Shown one piece after another: positions 13,694-23,600 of a stretch of 64,000 bases of DNA; the stretch's first letter is position 1, and every line of letters begins with the position of its first letter. Source of the stretch: Chrysogorgia sp. JL179-B06 (Eukaryota > Cnidaria > Anthozoa > Scleralcyonacea > Chrysogorgiidae); the NCBI GenBank assembly GCA_035772405.1, contig JAYKKM010000496.1:784501-848500 (forward strand), written 5' to 3'. Position numbers and translations under genes: made by a program. Under the pieces are notes generated by a model. It searched no databases. It was not told where the DNA came from and was given only the letters and a program-made list of their open reading frames with translations.

Positions 13694-16600
13694 ATATATA
13701 TATAACTCGCCCAGTACCGACATTCCATCATTTTTAAGGCGCTATTTACAAGAATCCGGATTGAGTTTCATTCCGGATTGAACTCATACCGGTTCTGTTA
13801 AAATCCCTTTAGGTGTTTACATGAATCCGGAATGAGATGCAGCTCAATCCGGATTGAGTTCATTCCAGTTCTCATTCCGGAATGAAATTTCATTCGAGAT
13901 TGAAATTTCATTCCGGTTTCATGTAAAGGCAGTGCGAGATTTCATTCCGGAGTGAAAAATAAGACCTAGAGACTGAAAAGAACAACACATGCGTGCTTTT
14001 AACATTTATAGACGAGAATTTGCAGGCAGAGATAGGAATTGCGCCGACGTCATAATTAACAATTAGACAACGAGCCCGCGTTTTCTATGAGCAGATAGTC
14101 AACGAGGCGGAGCCGAGTTGACTATCTCGCTCATAGAAAACAAGGGCGAGTTGTCTAATTGTTTTAGTATAAATTTACAACTTTCTAACCCAAGAAATAA
14201 CTTTTATTTCGCATTTTCATGGAAAAAAAGTAAATATTCTTTCGAAATCAGGCGACTTTTACCCCAGAGGTTTATATCAGCGGATAGTAACTCCTGCGAT
14301 AGCCAATGAAAATTGAGGATTTGTGATATAAACTTGTCAATTTATACTAATGTTCAATATAAATAGCTCTTTGTCGACGACGTTATAAATTAAAGGTGAA
14401 TTAAATGCTTATTTACTTGCGACCGCATCGATTATCGTTGCGAGCAATGCTTTTCCCCTTTATGTTTTCTTTTCCCCTTTTCCCCTTTCCCCTTTCCAAA
14501 TTATCAGTTTAAGGCACATGTTGAAATGTACAAGCGCAGAAATCGTTGAAAGAAATTCCGCCGCTATATATAATGTTATTGATTGCCATCTTGAAATTTC
14601 AGATTTCGCACGATTTTCGATCCTGGGATAGAATTCCTATGTAAACGCGGTTTGAATTCATGTTCAATCCGGAATGAAATTGAATCCGGATCAGCGCCTT
14701 ATATAATCTTTGATTGTAGTAAATAAGTATTTTCAAAGGTTACGATAGTTTTCAATATCCAAATGTATTTTTTTAGAACTTGAAACATCGTTCACGGAGC
14801 GAAAACGTGTGAGTGCCCCAAGGACATCGTTCTTTACTTTAACAGCCGCTGACCATTGGGGGTGGGCTCTCTGTGTTGGCGACGAGATTGGAAAATTAAG
14901 ATACAATATGAAGTTCTTGTTTGACGATGACAGCAAAAAATATATAAGAAATTGTTCATTCTATGTCGAGCCAGTAGATAACTGTACACAAAGTAAATAC
15001 AGTCCTCCAGTGAAAGAAAAAACAAAGACGATAAATAAAACTCATGAACCAGGTAATTATGGTGGTGATGATGGTGGTGATAATGATGGTGATGATGATG
15101 GTGATGATGATGGTGATGATTATGGTGATGATGATGGTGGTGATGATGATGATGGTGATGATTATGGTGATGATGATGGTGATGATGGTGATGATGATGG
15201 TGATGATGGTGATGATGATGGTGATGATGGTGATGATGATGATGATGATGGTGATGATGGTGATGATGATGGTGATGATGATGATTATGGTGATTATGGT
15301 GATGATGGTGATGATGGTGATGATGATGGTGATGATGGTGATGATGATGGTGATGATGGTGATGATGATGATGATGATGGTGATGATGGTGATGATGATG
15401 GTGATGATGATGATTATGGTGATTATGGTGATGATGGTGATGATGGTGATGATGATGGTGATGATGGTGATGATGATGGTGATGATTATGGTGATTATGG
15501 TGATGATGGTGATGATGGTGATGATGATGGTGATGATGGTGATGATTATGGTGATGATGATGGTGATGATGGTGATGATGATGGTGATGATGGTGATGAT
15601 GATGGTGATGATGATGGTGATGATGATGATGATGATGGTGATGATGGTGATGATGATGGTGATGATGATGATTATGGTGATTATGGTGATGATGGTGATG
15701 ATGGTGATGATGATGGTGATGATGGTGATGATTATGGTGATGATGATGATGGTGATGATTATGGTGATGATGGTGATGATGATGATGATGGTGATGATGA
15801 TGGTGATGATGATGATGATGATGGTGATGATGGTGGTGATGATGATGATGGTGGTGATGATGATGGTGGTGATGATGATGGTGATGATGATGGTGATGAT
15901 AATGATGATGGTGATGATGATGGTGATGATGATGATGGGTATGAAACTAAAAATACAATAATTACATATATTACTGATATCAAACGTGTTATTAAAGGTT
16001 AAACTCACTGATCTCTATATTAAAACTTAATATAACGAAGTCTTAATATAGAGATCAGTGGTTAAACTACATATTCCCATCAGAACCTAACTTTCTAATT
16101 CTATTTTAAAACTCTTTATTCCTTTTAGAAACTTGTCTGCAGCTTTCCTTCACCAACCAAGCCAACACAGCCATTCTTATTCAAAGTTCAGTAAAACCTA
16201 CCCCATATAAAATAACAGATAAGACGTTTGAATTGAAAATGAAGTTTCAACCACCAAACTACGCCCCAGTTACCTTCAACGCATCAGATCCAGAGTTCAC
16301 TCAGAGACAATGTTTTATCAACGGAAGATTATTTTTGACAAGTTTACCAACGAACAACTGTAATAACATCAATGTTGTAATAACTTGCGAATACAAAGGT
16401 ATGTATGACGTATGATTTATTTAGAGTCAATCACACAGGATAAGGTTGCCCTATTTATCCAAGCCAGAGGCTCATGTTTTAAGCGCTCGAGTATTCAGTT
16501 TATCACTCTTAGGTGAACGAAAAACCCAACTGATAGGGATTCCGAGGGCTTACGATTTAAGGTCGTTTTCCAAGAAGACCCGAACCCCGGATTTCAACAC

Positions 16601-18045
16601 AACAGCTGACGTCACTCGAGAACTAGACCACAACAGCTGACGTCACTCGAGAACTAGACCACAACAGCTGACGTCACTCGAGAACTAGACCACAACAGCT
16701 GACGTCACTCGAGAACTAGACCACAACAGCTGACGTCACTCGAGAAATTAACCACAACAGCTGACGTCACTCGAGAACTAGACCACAACAGCTGACGTCA
16801 CTCGAGAACTAGACCACAACAGCTGACGTCACTCGAAAATGTGACGTCACTCGAGAATGGCGTGCTATGAACAAAATTGATCTTAATGGCATCTTTGTTC
16901 TTCGTTCTTTATTTAAATTATTGACAATATTTCTTTCTTCCTCAGCTATCTCACCAACACAAGCTCCTACAGTGGTACCGATGACCGCTGCTCCACCAAT
17001 CAAGCCAAAAGAACACAAAAAGTTAAAAACAAAGCTACCAACAAAAAAAATTATAATAATATGCCCAGGACCTCCTGGACCTCCGGGACCATCAGGAAAA
17101 CCAGGAACAATGGGGCCACCGGGGATACGAGGACTACGTGGGATAGCTGGACCACTAGGACCACCAGGAGCACCTGGTCAAAAAGGTTCAGCAGCCGGAA
17201 GTGCAAAAATAGATACACCGTCAAAGTTAGACACAAACTGTTTATGTGTGGATCCTAAATGCTTAAATCCATTATGTAGAGACAAGGAGGAGGTATTAGT
17301 TAGTCATTCAGAGTCCCAACAATCTCCATTGAATGATAATCCTAAAGAAGCAACAATTATTACACAAAGGTCAGACATACCAAGCTCAAACACGTCTAAG
17401 TATTTTTATACATCTCCATTAAGATTCCTTGCAATACCAGTATGCACAAGTTATGGACCACCGGGTCCCGCTGGACCTCCGGGATCACCGGGGATACCAG
17501 GACAACAAGGACCACCAGGACCTGCTGGTCCACCAGGGCAAGCAGGACGTCCAGGACATCCGGGGCCACCAGGTCCTCCGGGATACAAACACTCAAGCCC
17601 ATGCGAGAGCTCGTCTGATAATAAACTATGTAAGCTAAAGATTATAATAGTACATGCATCTCCACCACGATCACCACCGACATCACCACCACCACCACCA
17701 CCACCATCATCACCACCACCATCATCATCATCATCATCATCACCACCACCACCACCACCACCACCACCACCACCACCACCACCACCACCACCACCACCAC
17801 CACCACCACCATCACCACCATCCCCACCACCACCACCACCACCTCCCCCACCACCATGCCCTATCACGTGCCCTGTCACGTGTAGCTATGGTTGTCCCTC
17901 TTACTGCTGCTCAAGTCAACAACCTTATCAAGACACGTACACTAATGATCAGAAATGCCAGTGTCGTAATGTTTGTGATAATGGCATTCCGAGAACTTGT
18001 AAAAAAGTATGCAGTTGCGAAAATACGGAAATTGTAAAGAAATAA
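10243..18045 (+). CDS. Gene A: PA14-minicollagen multidomain secreted protein (5' partial)
   Basis: Seven exons: 10243-10458, 11102-11213, 12566-13026, 13343-13621, 14777-15052, 16129-16398 and 16946-18045 (stop). All have AG/GT borders and joining phases. About 904 residues are visible. Order: PA14 domain (exons 1-3), Ala-rich helical stretch, two exons of unknown fold, a module shared with gene B (exon 6), then the last exon with 13 Gly-X-Y triplets, a Cys-containing linker, 14 Gly-X-Y triplets, a Ser/Pro and polyproline run, the minicollagen [21 protein letters not shown] and a Cys-rich tail. Known minicollagens are short capsule-wall proteins with 12-16 triplets flanked by polyproline and CRDs. 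Here those parts sit on a large adhesive N-terminus. The start and signal peptide are not visible: exon 1 begins in phase 1, 48 bp after the satellite, so upstream exons lie beyond it. AATAAA overlaps the stop codon. Confidence 0.85.
10500..10975. repeat. Two tRNA-derived SINE copies in opposite orientation
   Basis: The tRNA-like core (GAGCTATTGAGACAC on this strand at 10600-10620, and CTCAATAGCTCAAAGGTTAG at ~10902-10921) has A-box-like GCTCAAAGGTTAGAGC and B-box-like GGTTCGATTC sequence. Each copy is next to AGAGGATTTAATATAGTCAA. The copies are inverted relative to each other in intron 1 of gene A. The same element is present at 34985-35360. The anticodon arm does not fold properly, so these are not called tRNA genes. 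Confidence 0.75.
11330..11910 (+). pseudogene. Decayed non-LTR retrotransposon fragment (RT C-terminal region), copy 1
   Basis: Pieces such as [31 protein letters not shown] and [11 protein letters not shown] can be read in shifting frames on the plus strand, followed by [12 protein letters not shown]. This is the C-terminal tail commonly found in animal LINE polyproteins. Stops and frameshifts break it, and no intact domain remains. It lies in intron 2 of gene A. The LINE clade is not resolved by eye. Confidence 0.65.
11985..12465 (+). pseudogene. Decayed non-LTR retrotransposon fragment, copy 2
   Basis: A second degenerate copy of the same region as 11330-11910 ([17 protein letters not shown], then KTTLLGTA further on), ending in AATAATAATAATAATAAT near 12452-12466 as a 3' tail. 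Its tandem position beside copy 1 suggests two insertions or one local duplication. Confidence 0.6.
13122..13220. repeat. (ACTGT)n pentanucleotide microsatellite
   Basis: About 16 perfect ACTGT units followed by GCTGC-type variants, in intron 3 of gene A. Open frames across it are artefacts of the repeat. Confidence 0.97.
13643..13703. repeat. (AC)n(AT)n compound microsatellite
   Basis: About 14 AC dinucleotides run directly into AT dinucleotides, 22 bp after the exon 4 donor of gene A. Confidence 0.97.
13735..14702. mobile_element. MITE-like element with inverted ends
   Basis: The left end AAGGCGCTATTTACAAGAAT and the right-end motif CCGGATCAGCGCCTTATA form imperfect inverted ends. CCGGATTGA/CCGGAATGA motifs recur near both ends. 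An internal palindrome at ~14050-14165 (GACAACGAG...CTATGAGC and complement) can fold into a hairpin. No transposase frame is seen. It fills most of intron 4 of gene A. Confidence 0.65.
15056..15940. repeat. ~880-bp (GAT/GGT) trinucleotide tract
   Basis: An almost pure trinucleotide tract of GAT, GGT and TAT triplets begins four bases after the exon 5 donor of gene A (CCAG/GTAATT at 15052). It is stop-free in several frames, including in phase with exon 5, where it would encode Asp/Gly-rich sequence ending at 16002. The clean donor and the phase-matched next exon at 16129 indicate that it is intronic. Confidence 0.95.
16410..16595 (-). repeat. Dispersed tRNA-derived SINE, truncated copy
   Basis: Shares GTGAACGGAAAACCCAACTG-type sequence and GGGATTCCGAGGGC with copies at ~42830, ~47330, ~50090 and ~55730. 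Better copies end in the complement of TGGTCTAGTGGTTACCAC (A-box-like) and GGTTCAAACCC (B-box-like), giving a minus-strand SINE. This copy lacks most of the tRNA head and runs into the 31-bp tandem repeat. Confidence 0.7.
16596..16850. repeat. 31-bp minisatellite with TGACGTCA in every copy
   Basis: About eight near-identical copies of a unit containing CACAACAGCTGACGTCACTC and then GAGAACTAGAC. Each has the palindromic CRE octamer TGACGTCA next to an E-box CAGCTG and near CTCGAG. It seems to have expanded from the end of the adjoining SINE (compare CTAGACCACAACAGCTGG at ~55970). It lies 96 bp upstream of the last exon of gene A. Confidence 0.93.
17068..17187 (+). other. Gene A collagen block 1
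   Basis: Thirteen uninterrupted Gly-X-Y triplets starting [15 protein letters not shown], right after ICP. Thirteen triplets is within the 12-16 range of minicollagens. Confidence 0.9.
17455..17583 (+). other. Gene A collagen block 2
   Basis: Fourteen uninterrupted Gly-X-Y triplets starting [15 protein letters not shown], separated from block 1 by ~90 residues that include [13 protein letters not shown]. Proline often fills Y, as expected for stable triple helices. Confidence 0.9.
17660..17910 (+). other. Gene A polyproline run and minicollagen cysteine-rich domain
   Basis: A CCA-repeat-encoded Ser/Pro then polyproline run leads into [18 protein letters not shown] (17857-17910), the exact C-x3-C-x3-C-x3-C-x3-CC spacing of the minicollagen CRD. 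In known minicollagens these cysteines reshuffle to intermolecular disulfides when the capsule hardens. Seen: spacing and context. Inferred: the same use here. Confidence 0.92.
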
Positions 18046-18873
18046 ATGCTTTATAGGCAAGTCAATTTTTTAAATATAATTTTAAAACAACGCATCGTCA
18101 CAATATCCTTTGACGTCTGTTATATCATAATGTAGGAGGTTTCTAAGAGGGGGGGTGTGTTTACATGAAGGAGGGCTAGCCCTAGTAAAAGGGATGGATT
18201 CTCGCGTTTACATGCCCTTCTAGGAGGGCTGACTTGTTTACCGAGTTGACAACATGTATTTTCCAACGTAACCCGCTGAATCTCATTTTCCCGCACAAGT
18301 TTTCAATTTAAAACCTACGTATGAACAAACAGAACTTGTGAAATAAAGAGTTGTCTTAAAATATACGGGCGAAGACCAACTTTGTCGCGTGTATAGCCTA
18401 CGAGGGCCAGCCTCTTGAGTGCGTTTACATGGAAAATTTCCAGCCCTCGTAGACGAGATCCCGTCTATCTTCAGACCTGACCAGGACATATCATCCAAAA
18501 TACCGTCAATATGTAAATAGTTTTACTTAAGTATTTTTCAAAATATTGAAGTTCGTTTATATCTCTTTAATATATCAAAAAGGCAACAAAAGCCACGACA
18601 GCATCCTTATTGCCACCCGTTTTTCGAACAACCAAGCTAGCGTGAGATCACAAGATTTGTTCTTCTATATATTCATCCACCTGCACCCAATGTTCATATC
18701 TGAAAGTCATAATTCCAGTAGAGTTTCCGGCGTTCGAAGAAACAAAATGGATTAAACATATATTTAGTTTTGAGTTCATGGTTTGAGTCTGCGACAAAAT
18801 GGTTTTTCTCAGTGACATTTGTGGAAGATTACGAGTTATCTCATGTTTATAATGAACATTTTTATGAGTGATT
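18046..18873. other. Gene A-gene B spacer
   Basis: 3' end of gene A followed by ~830 bp without a recognisable gene. 18128-18490 has repeated GTTTACATG words and partly complementary AGGGCT/AGCCCT segments, suggesting a degraded fold-back element. The promoter of gene B should be near 18500-18870, but no core motif stands out. Confidence 0.5.
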
Positions 18874-20290
18874 ATGGGTTGTGCGACTACAATGAAAACA
18901 AGTCATCCTTGGAAATTTATAATACTGATATTTTGGTTTCTTTCCGTCGCTGGAATTACAAGATCAACAAGTATTCCAACCGATAATCAATGTAAGTAAA
19001 ACTGAACTTTAACCAACATTTTATACAAACTTTAACAAGAAAATAGTATGGCTGTCAGACTCTCGTATCTATATTTAAATCTCACGCATGGCACGTGTCA
19101 GTTGAGTCTCATGATTACATTTTACCGACATATTATTTTCCAATAGCGAGCGTTATCTCCATTATGTTATCTCCATTATGACGTTATCTCCATTATGACG
19201 GTTGCATGTATTCATATATGTGAGATTTATGTGTTTATGATATGTATTATATGTTAAAGTGGTACTACGATCAAATTTTTACTTATCGATATTTTACGTA
19301 TTTATAAAGCGGAGCTGCTAAATATTTATACTCGGTCGAAACCGTTTTGCGATTCGACGATGGCAAGTATTATTTTTCTGACTCCGAATCTGGAGTTGTT
19401 ATGTCCGCCATTAATCGATCTGAAAGTGACGAAAAAAGACTCCACATGGCTAATTCTTAGTACAGTAAATCCATTAGTGATCAAGGTCCTTTTTTCAAAT
19501 TCTTCGTCTGATAGGCTGGACATTTCATCTACTTCTCGAAGAAAACAAGTAACCTCGACTTAAATTCAGGCGTAGCATTTGAGAGTCTGACGTCACAAAC
19601 AATATTACTTTTGAAATAGCGGGCTCACTTGGAACACGTTCTTAGTAATGGTGGCCTAAATAGTAGTGATTTCAGAGCTCAAAATACTTACTTCAAAATA
19701 CCATTTTTTAGTGTTTTTTTACATCGATAATCACTTTCGACCCTGAAATACTATTCTATGCTAAAGAAAATCTAATAAACGAGAGTGAATTTTCATCGTA
19801 GTGCCACTTTAAACTATAATGTGTTTGATGTAATGAGCGTATAACATACCATGGGATACATATTTTAGATAAATGTATTGCTCTCCGCTTTCTAAACCAC
19901 GTTGGAGGCAACTTCATGGTAATTTCAACAATGAAACCTGACGGATACTCAGTGACAACAGACGAATATAAATTAAAGACGATATTCAGACACTCTCAGT
20001 TACGACATTTTGTCATATTCCATGGAGCAGACGTTGATAGTAAAAAGGAGATTTTACTAGACGGTGAAAAAACTATTTCTGTTTCTCCGCAAGCAGATTG
20101 TAATAATTTCTCTGATGTGATTGTAACAGCAAAGGAAGGTAAGATGTGCAGGAAATACATCTTCAGAACAGGCTGAACATTGTCAATTAGATTTTGCTCA
20201 CTACATGAGGATTTGAGCTTGAAGATCGCCCATTTATCGTCTGTCTACCCCAAGCTCTCCCACACTAGCAGTGTACATCCTCAAGCATTA

Positions 20291-20343
<53 letters not shown>

Positions 20344-20579
20344 GAAAGTATACAATGTGCCCTACCGGCTATCACCATATGGCTTTATGGTAACTGTGGA
20401 CTTGGGACCCACTATGTACGGCTACACATTGTTGGATTGCATTGTGGAGTCACCAGAGTGCTCAAACTGCGAGCAGTGAGCAATGCATAATGCTAACAGT
20501 AAACGTCTCATTGAGAGAGACTCTCCGCCCAATCCATGAGAGTGCTCAAACCACACGAGCGGTGAGCGTAATATATACG

Positions 20580-20658
<79 letters not shown>

Positions 20659-23600
20659 AGTACATAATTTAAAGTGTCTATCTCATGTTTGGGGATTTTA
20701 CATATTCGTAATATTTGGGTCTTCCTGAGCAAAATCATAATATATTTTGTCAGCCGAAAATTTCATCTTCATGGAGTTTTTTGCTGTTAAAGTTATCGGA
20801 TGTGATGTCACAAGAGGTATTTTAAGTAACAAAAGAAAACTGGTTTGGAATGCCTCTTGTAACATCACATCCGGTAACTTTGACAGCGAAAAACTCCACG
20901 AATATGAAATGATGGCAGAGCAATACATTCGGGACAGGATAGGCTGCAGCATCATTAAATAAAGTACTAAAGCTTGATGCGATCTTTAGCACTTCGCAGT
21001 TTCCAACTAAATAGGACTCATCGAACGGTTCCCTAAGTTGAGAAAGACGTCACTGGATACTGGCAACATCTACCAGGGATAAACCATACGTCTACTGTTA
21101 GATTGTTGCACCCGATAGCCTGCTGCCACTATCTTCACCCCTGCCATGTAATCTGTGACCCAGGTAGGGAAGCTTAGGGGTTGCTATCACTTGCTCAAGG
21201 TGAAACCCCAGGCTAGTGGAGTGGGGAAGGAGATGCCTTACTTCTACATTGAAGGGCGATCAGGTGTTAACCTAATGGCCACTGTCCACTGCCCATAATA
21301 TATGTATATATATACTGTACAACATTCCCAAGCATTACTTATATATATAGTGACTGCTACATAAGCAGTACATATATCAATCGAACCAGTGCATCATTGT
21401 AACCTTCGCTCTTCATCCGGTAGCTCAATGGTTAGAGTATCTCACTGAGGACACATTATCGTCTTAAAGTATAGTACTATGACATATGTTGTCAACAAAT
21501 GGACTCAAATATATAGGTATAAAAGTTGAATTATGCAGTTTTTCTACAATACGCGTTTAGGTACACTGTTTAGGCACACTTTTGATTTTGCAACTTACCA
21601 ATGTTTTTTAATTCATTCTTCCAATTCTTTGATTGCCAGTCATTAATTTTCTCTTTCTCAGGATCTCCTACAAAAGAAAAGACATCTCCATTATTTTCTG
21701 AAACTCATCTTCCAGGGGACTCTTCTGCAACAGATGAAATAAACCAAGCAATACCACCAGTTATCCATAAGAAGACCTCTTCTCTTAGTACAGGTATATT
21801 AATGCAGCTTATTCAAAAATAAATAAAATGCCTTAACCTCAAAGTAATTGTCTTGCTTGAAGACTTTATCAAAGGAGAAGGAGAGCTGTATAGACAATAG
21901 TTTGTAAACTATTGTCTATACAGCTCTCCTTCTCCTTTGATAAAGTCTTCAAGTAAGACAATTACTTTGAGGTTAAGGCATTTTATAACAGCCACCCTTA
22001 GTTATCAATGCTTAGCCTTAAGCAAGTAACATGTGCTTACTCTATATAATTTATACTGCGAATTCAAACAGTAAAGGTTGCTGACATTAGTCAGCAACCT
22101 TTACTGTTTGAATTCGCAGTATAAATTATATAGAGTAAGCACATGTTACTTGCTTAAGGCTAAGCATTGATAACTAAGGGTGGCTGTTCTTTATGAAAGC
22201 ATAATGAACAGGAATGAATAGATAATATCATAATAATAAATATAGAATATAGCCAAGGGGCTTCGTGCTATAATTGTCAATAGCTGTCTGTATTAAGATG
22301 GCCTTTGTTGTAGAACAATTGTACCTCTGAACACAGAGAGTAAAGACCTTATATTGATAAATGGATGTATGTTGTATAGAAGCACACAACACGTTGATAT
22401 CATTCAGTTTGTATATAAGAGTTGTTTTTACTCTATTTCCCCTGGTCAAACAAGAATGAGAGTCGATGAACTCTTATTTGATTCTGCCGGTCAAAACTCC
22501 TGTTGACTGTCATCGACACTTTCTTATAGATAGAAAAAAGTCAATTTCACAACAAATAAAAGATACTGATAAAAAAGGTTAGCTTGGCATTGCTTCTTTC
22601 TTTCCCTTGCTTTATCTTTAATTCATTAATTTAAAATCAAACTTTACTTCAAATGTCGTGAATTAATGCACCATACATAAACAACAGAATCCCAAACAAT
22701 ATGGTTGGTCGTGTGAATTCAACAAACAAAATTACATTGACGTTTTATTCGTTTCCAAGGTAACATTGATGACGACAACAACGAGGAACAATACAAGAAA
22801 GTAGTAAAAAAAACCGAAGACATTCCGACAATATCCAACAGAAAAACTCTAAGACAACTGACAGTGACGAAAGACTTTGAACTGGGTGCTGACCATGCAA
22901 GTAAACGAAACGATACGACTGACAAGGATAATGACAAACATAACAGTTTATCTGAACATCTTTTGACGACGAATAACGACGGTGAAACGAACATGTCGTA
23001 CGTTGACCAGGACTTCCAATACAGAAAACCGATCTTCAATCATTTCTGGAAAAATGACAATAAGAGTTCTCGTTTGAAGAATAGAAATTCACACGAAAAA
23101 GAAAGAAAGGGACGGAAATTATTTAAAAATAATGAGAAGAGACCTTTATCAATAAACATACAAGGAAACGAAATGAAATCTCAAAGAAAACGCCATAGAA
23201 AACAAGAGGTTAAACTACTGAAAAAAATGTGGGCAATGATGCCCGTATACCAATCACAAAAAGACAGCGAGCGTGGAGAAGAAATGAGCAATGATGGTGA
23301 AGGAGTTTTGTTGAAGAACAGTAAATTAATGAAAGGGGAAACTGGCGGGACACAGATGTTAAACAAAGGTGTAACAACTACGGGAAAGGATAGGGGAATG
23401 AGCAAAGACCTCCAAGGAATGAAAAAAACAAGAACTTCTGGTACTCAGCAAGTGCAGTCCTCTGACTCGCCCAACAGAACCCACAATTCTAGAAACGCAG
23501 ACGAAAAACAGACTTTCATTTTGAAAGGATCCCATAGTCCTAAATCTGTTCATCGCACAAGCTTCATTCATAAAGACAGTAGATTATATATTGTCAATGT

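Noticed and set aside
15044..15961. Long Met/Val- or Asp/Gly-rich and antisense Ile/Thr-rich open frames
   Set aside because: They exist only because the GAT/GGT repeat lacks stops. The exon 5 donor and a phase-matched exon at 16129 make the tract intronic.
16596..16850. CRISPR-like direct repeat array
   Set aside because: The units are head-to-tail with no unique spacers, in a eukaryotic intron.
17642..18037. Poly-His, poly-Val and poly-Gly frames
   Set aside because: Out-of-frame or antisense readings of the CCA repeat that encodes the gene A polyproline run.
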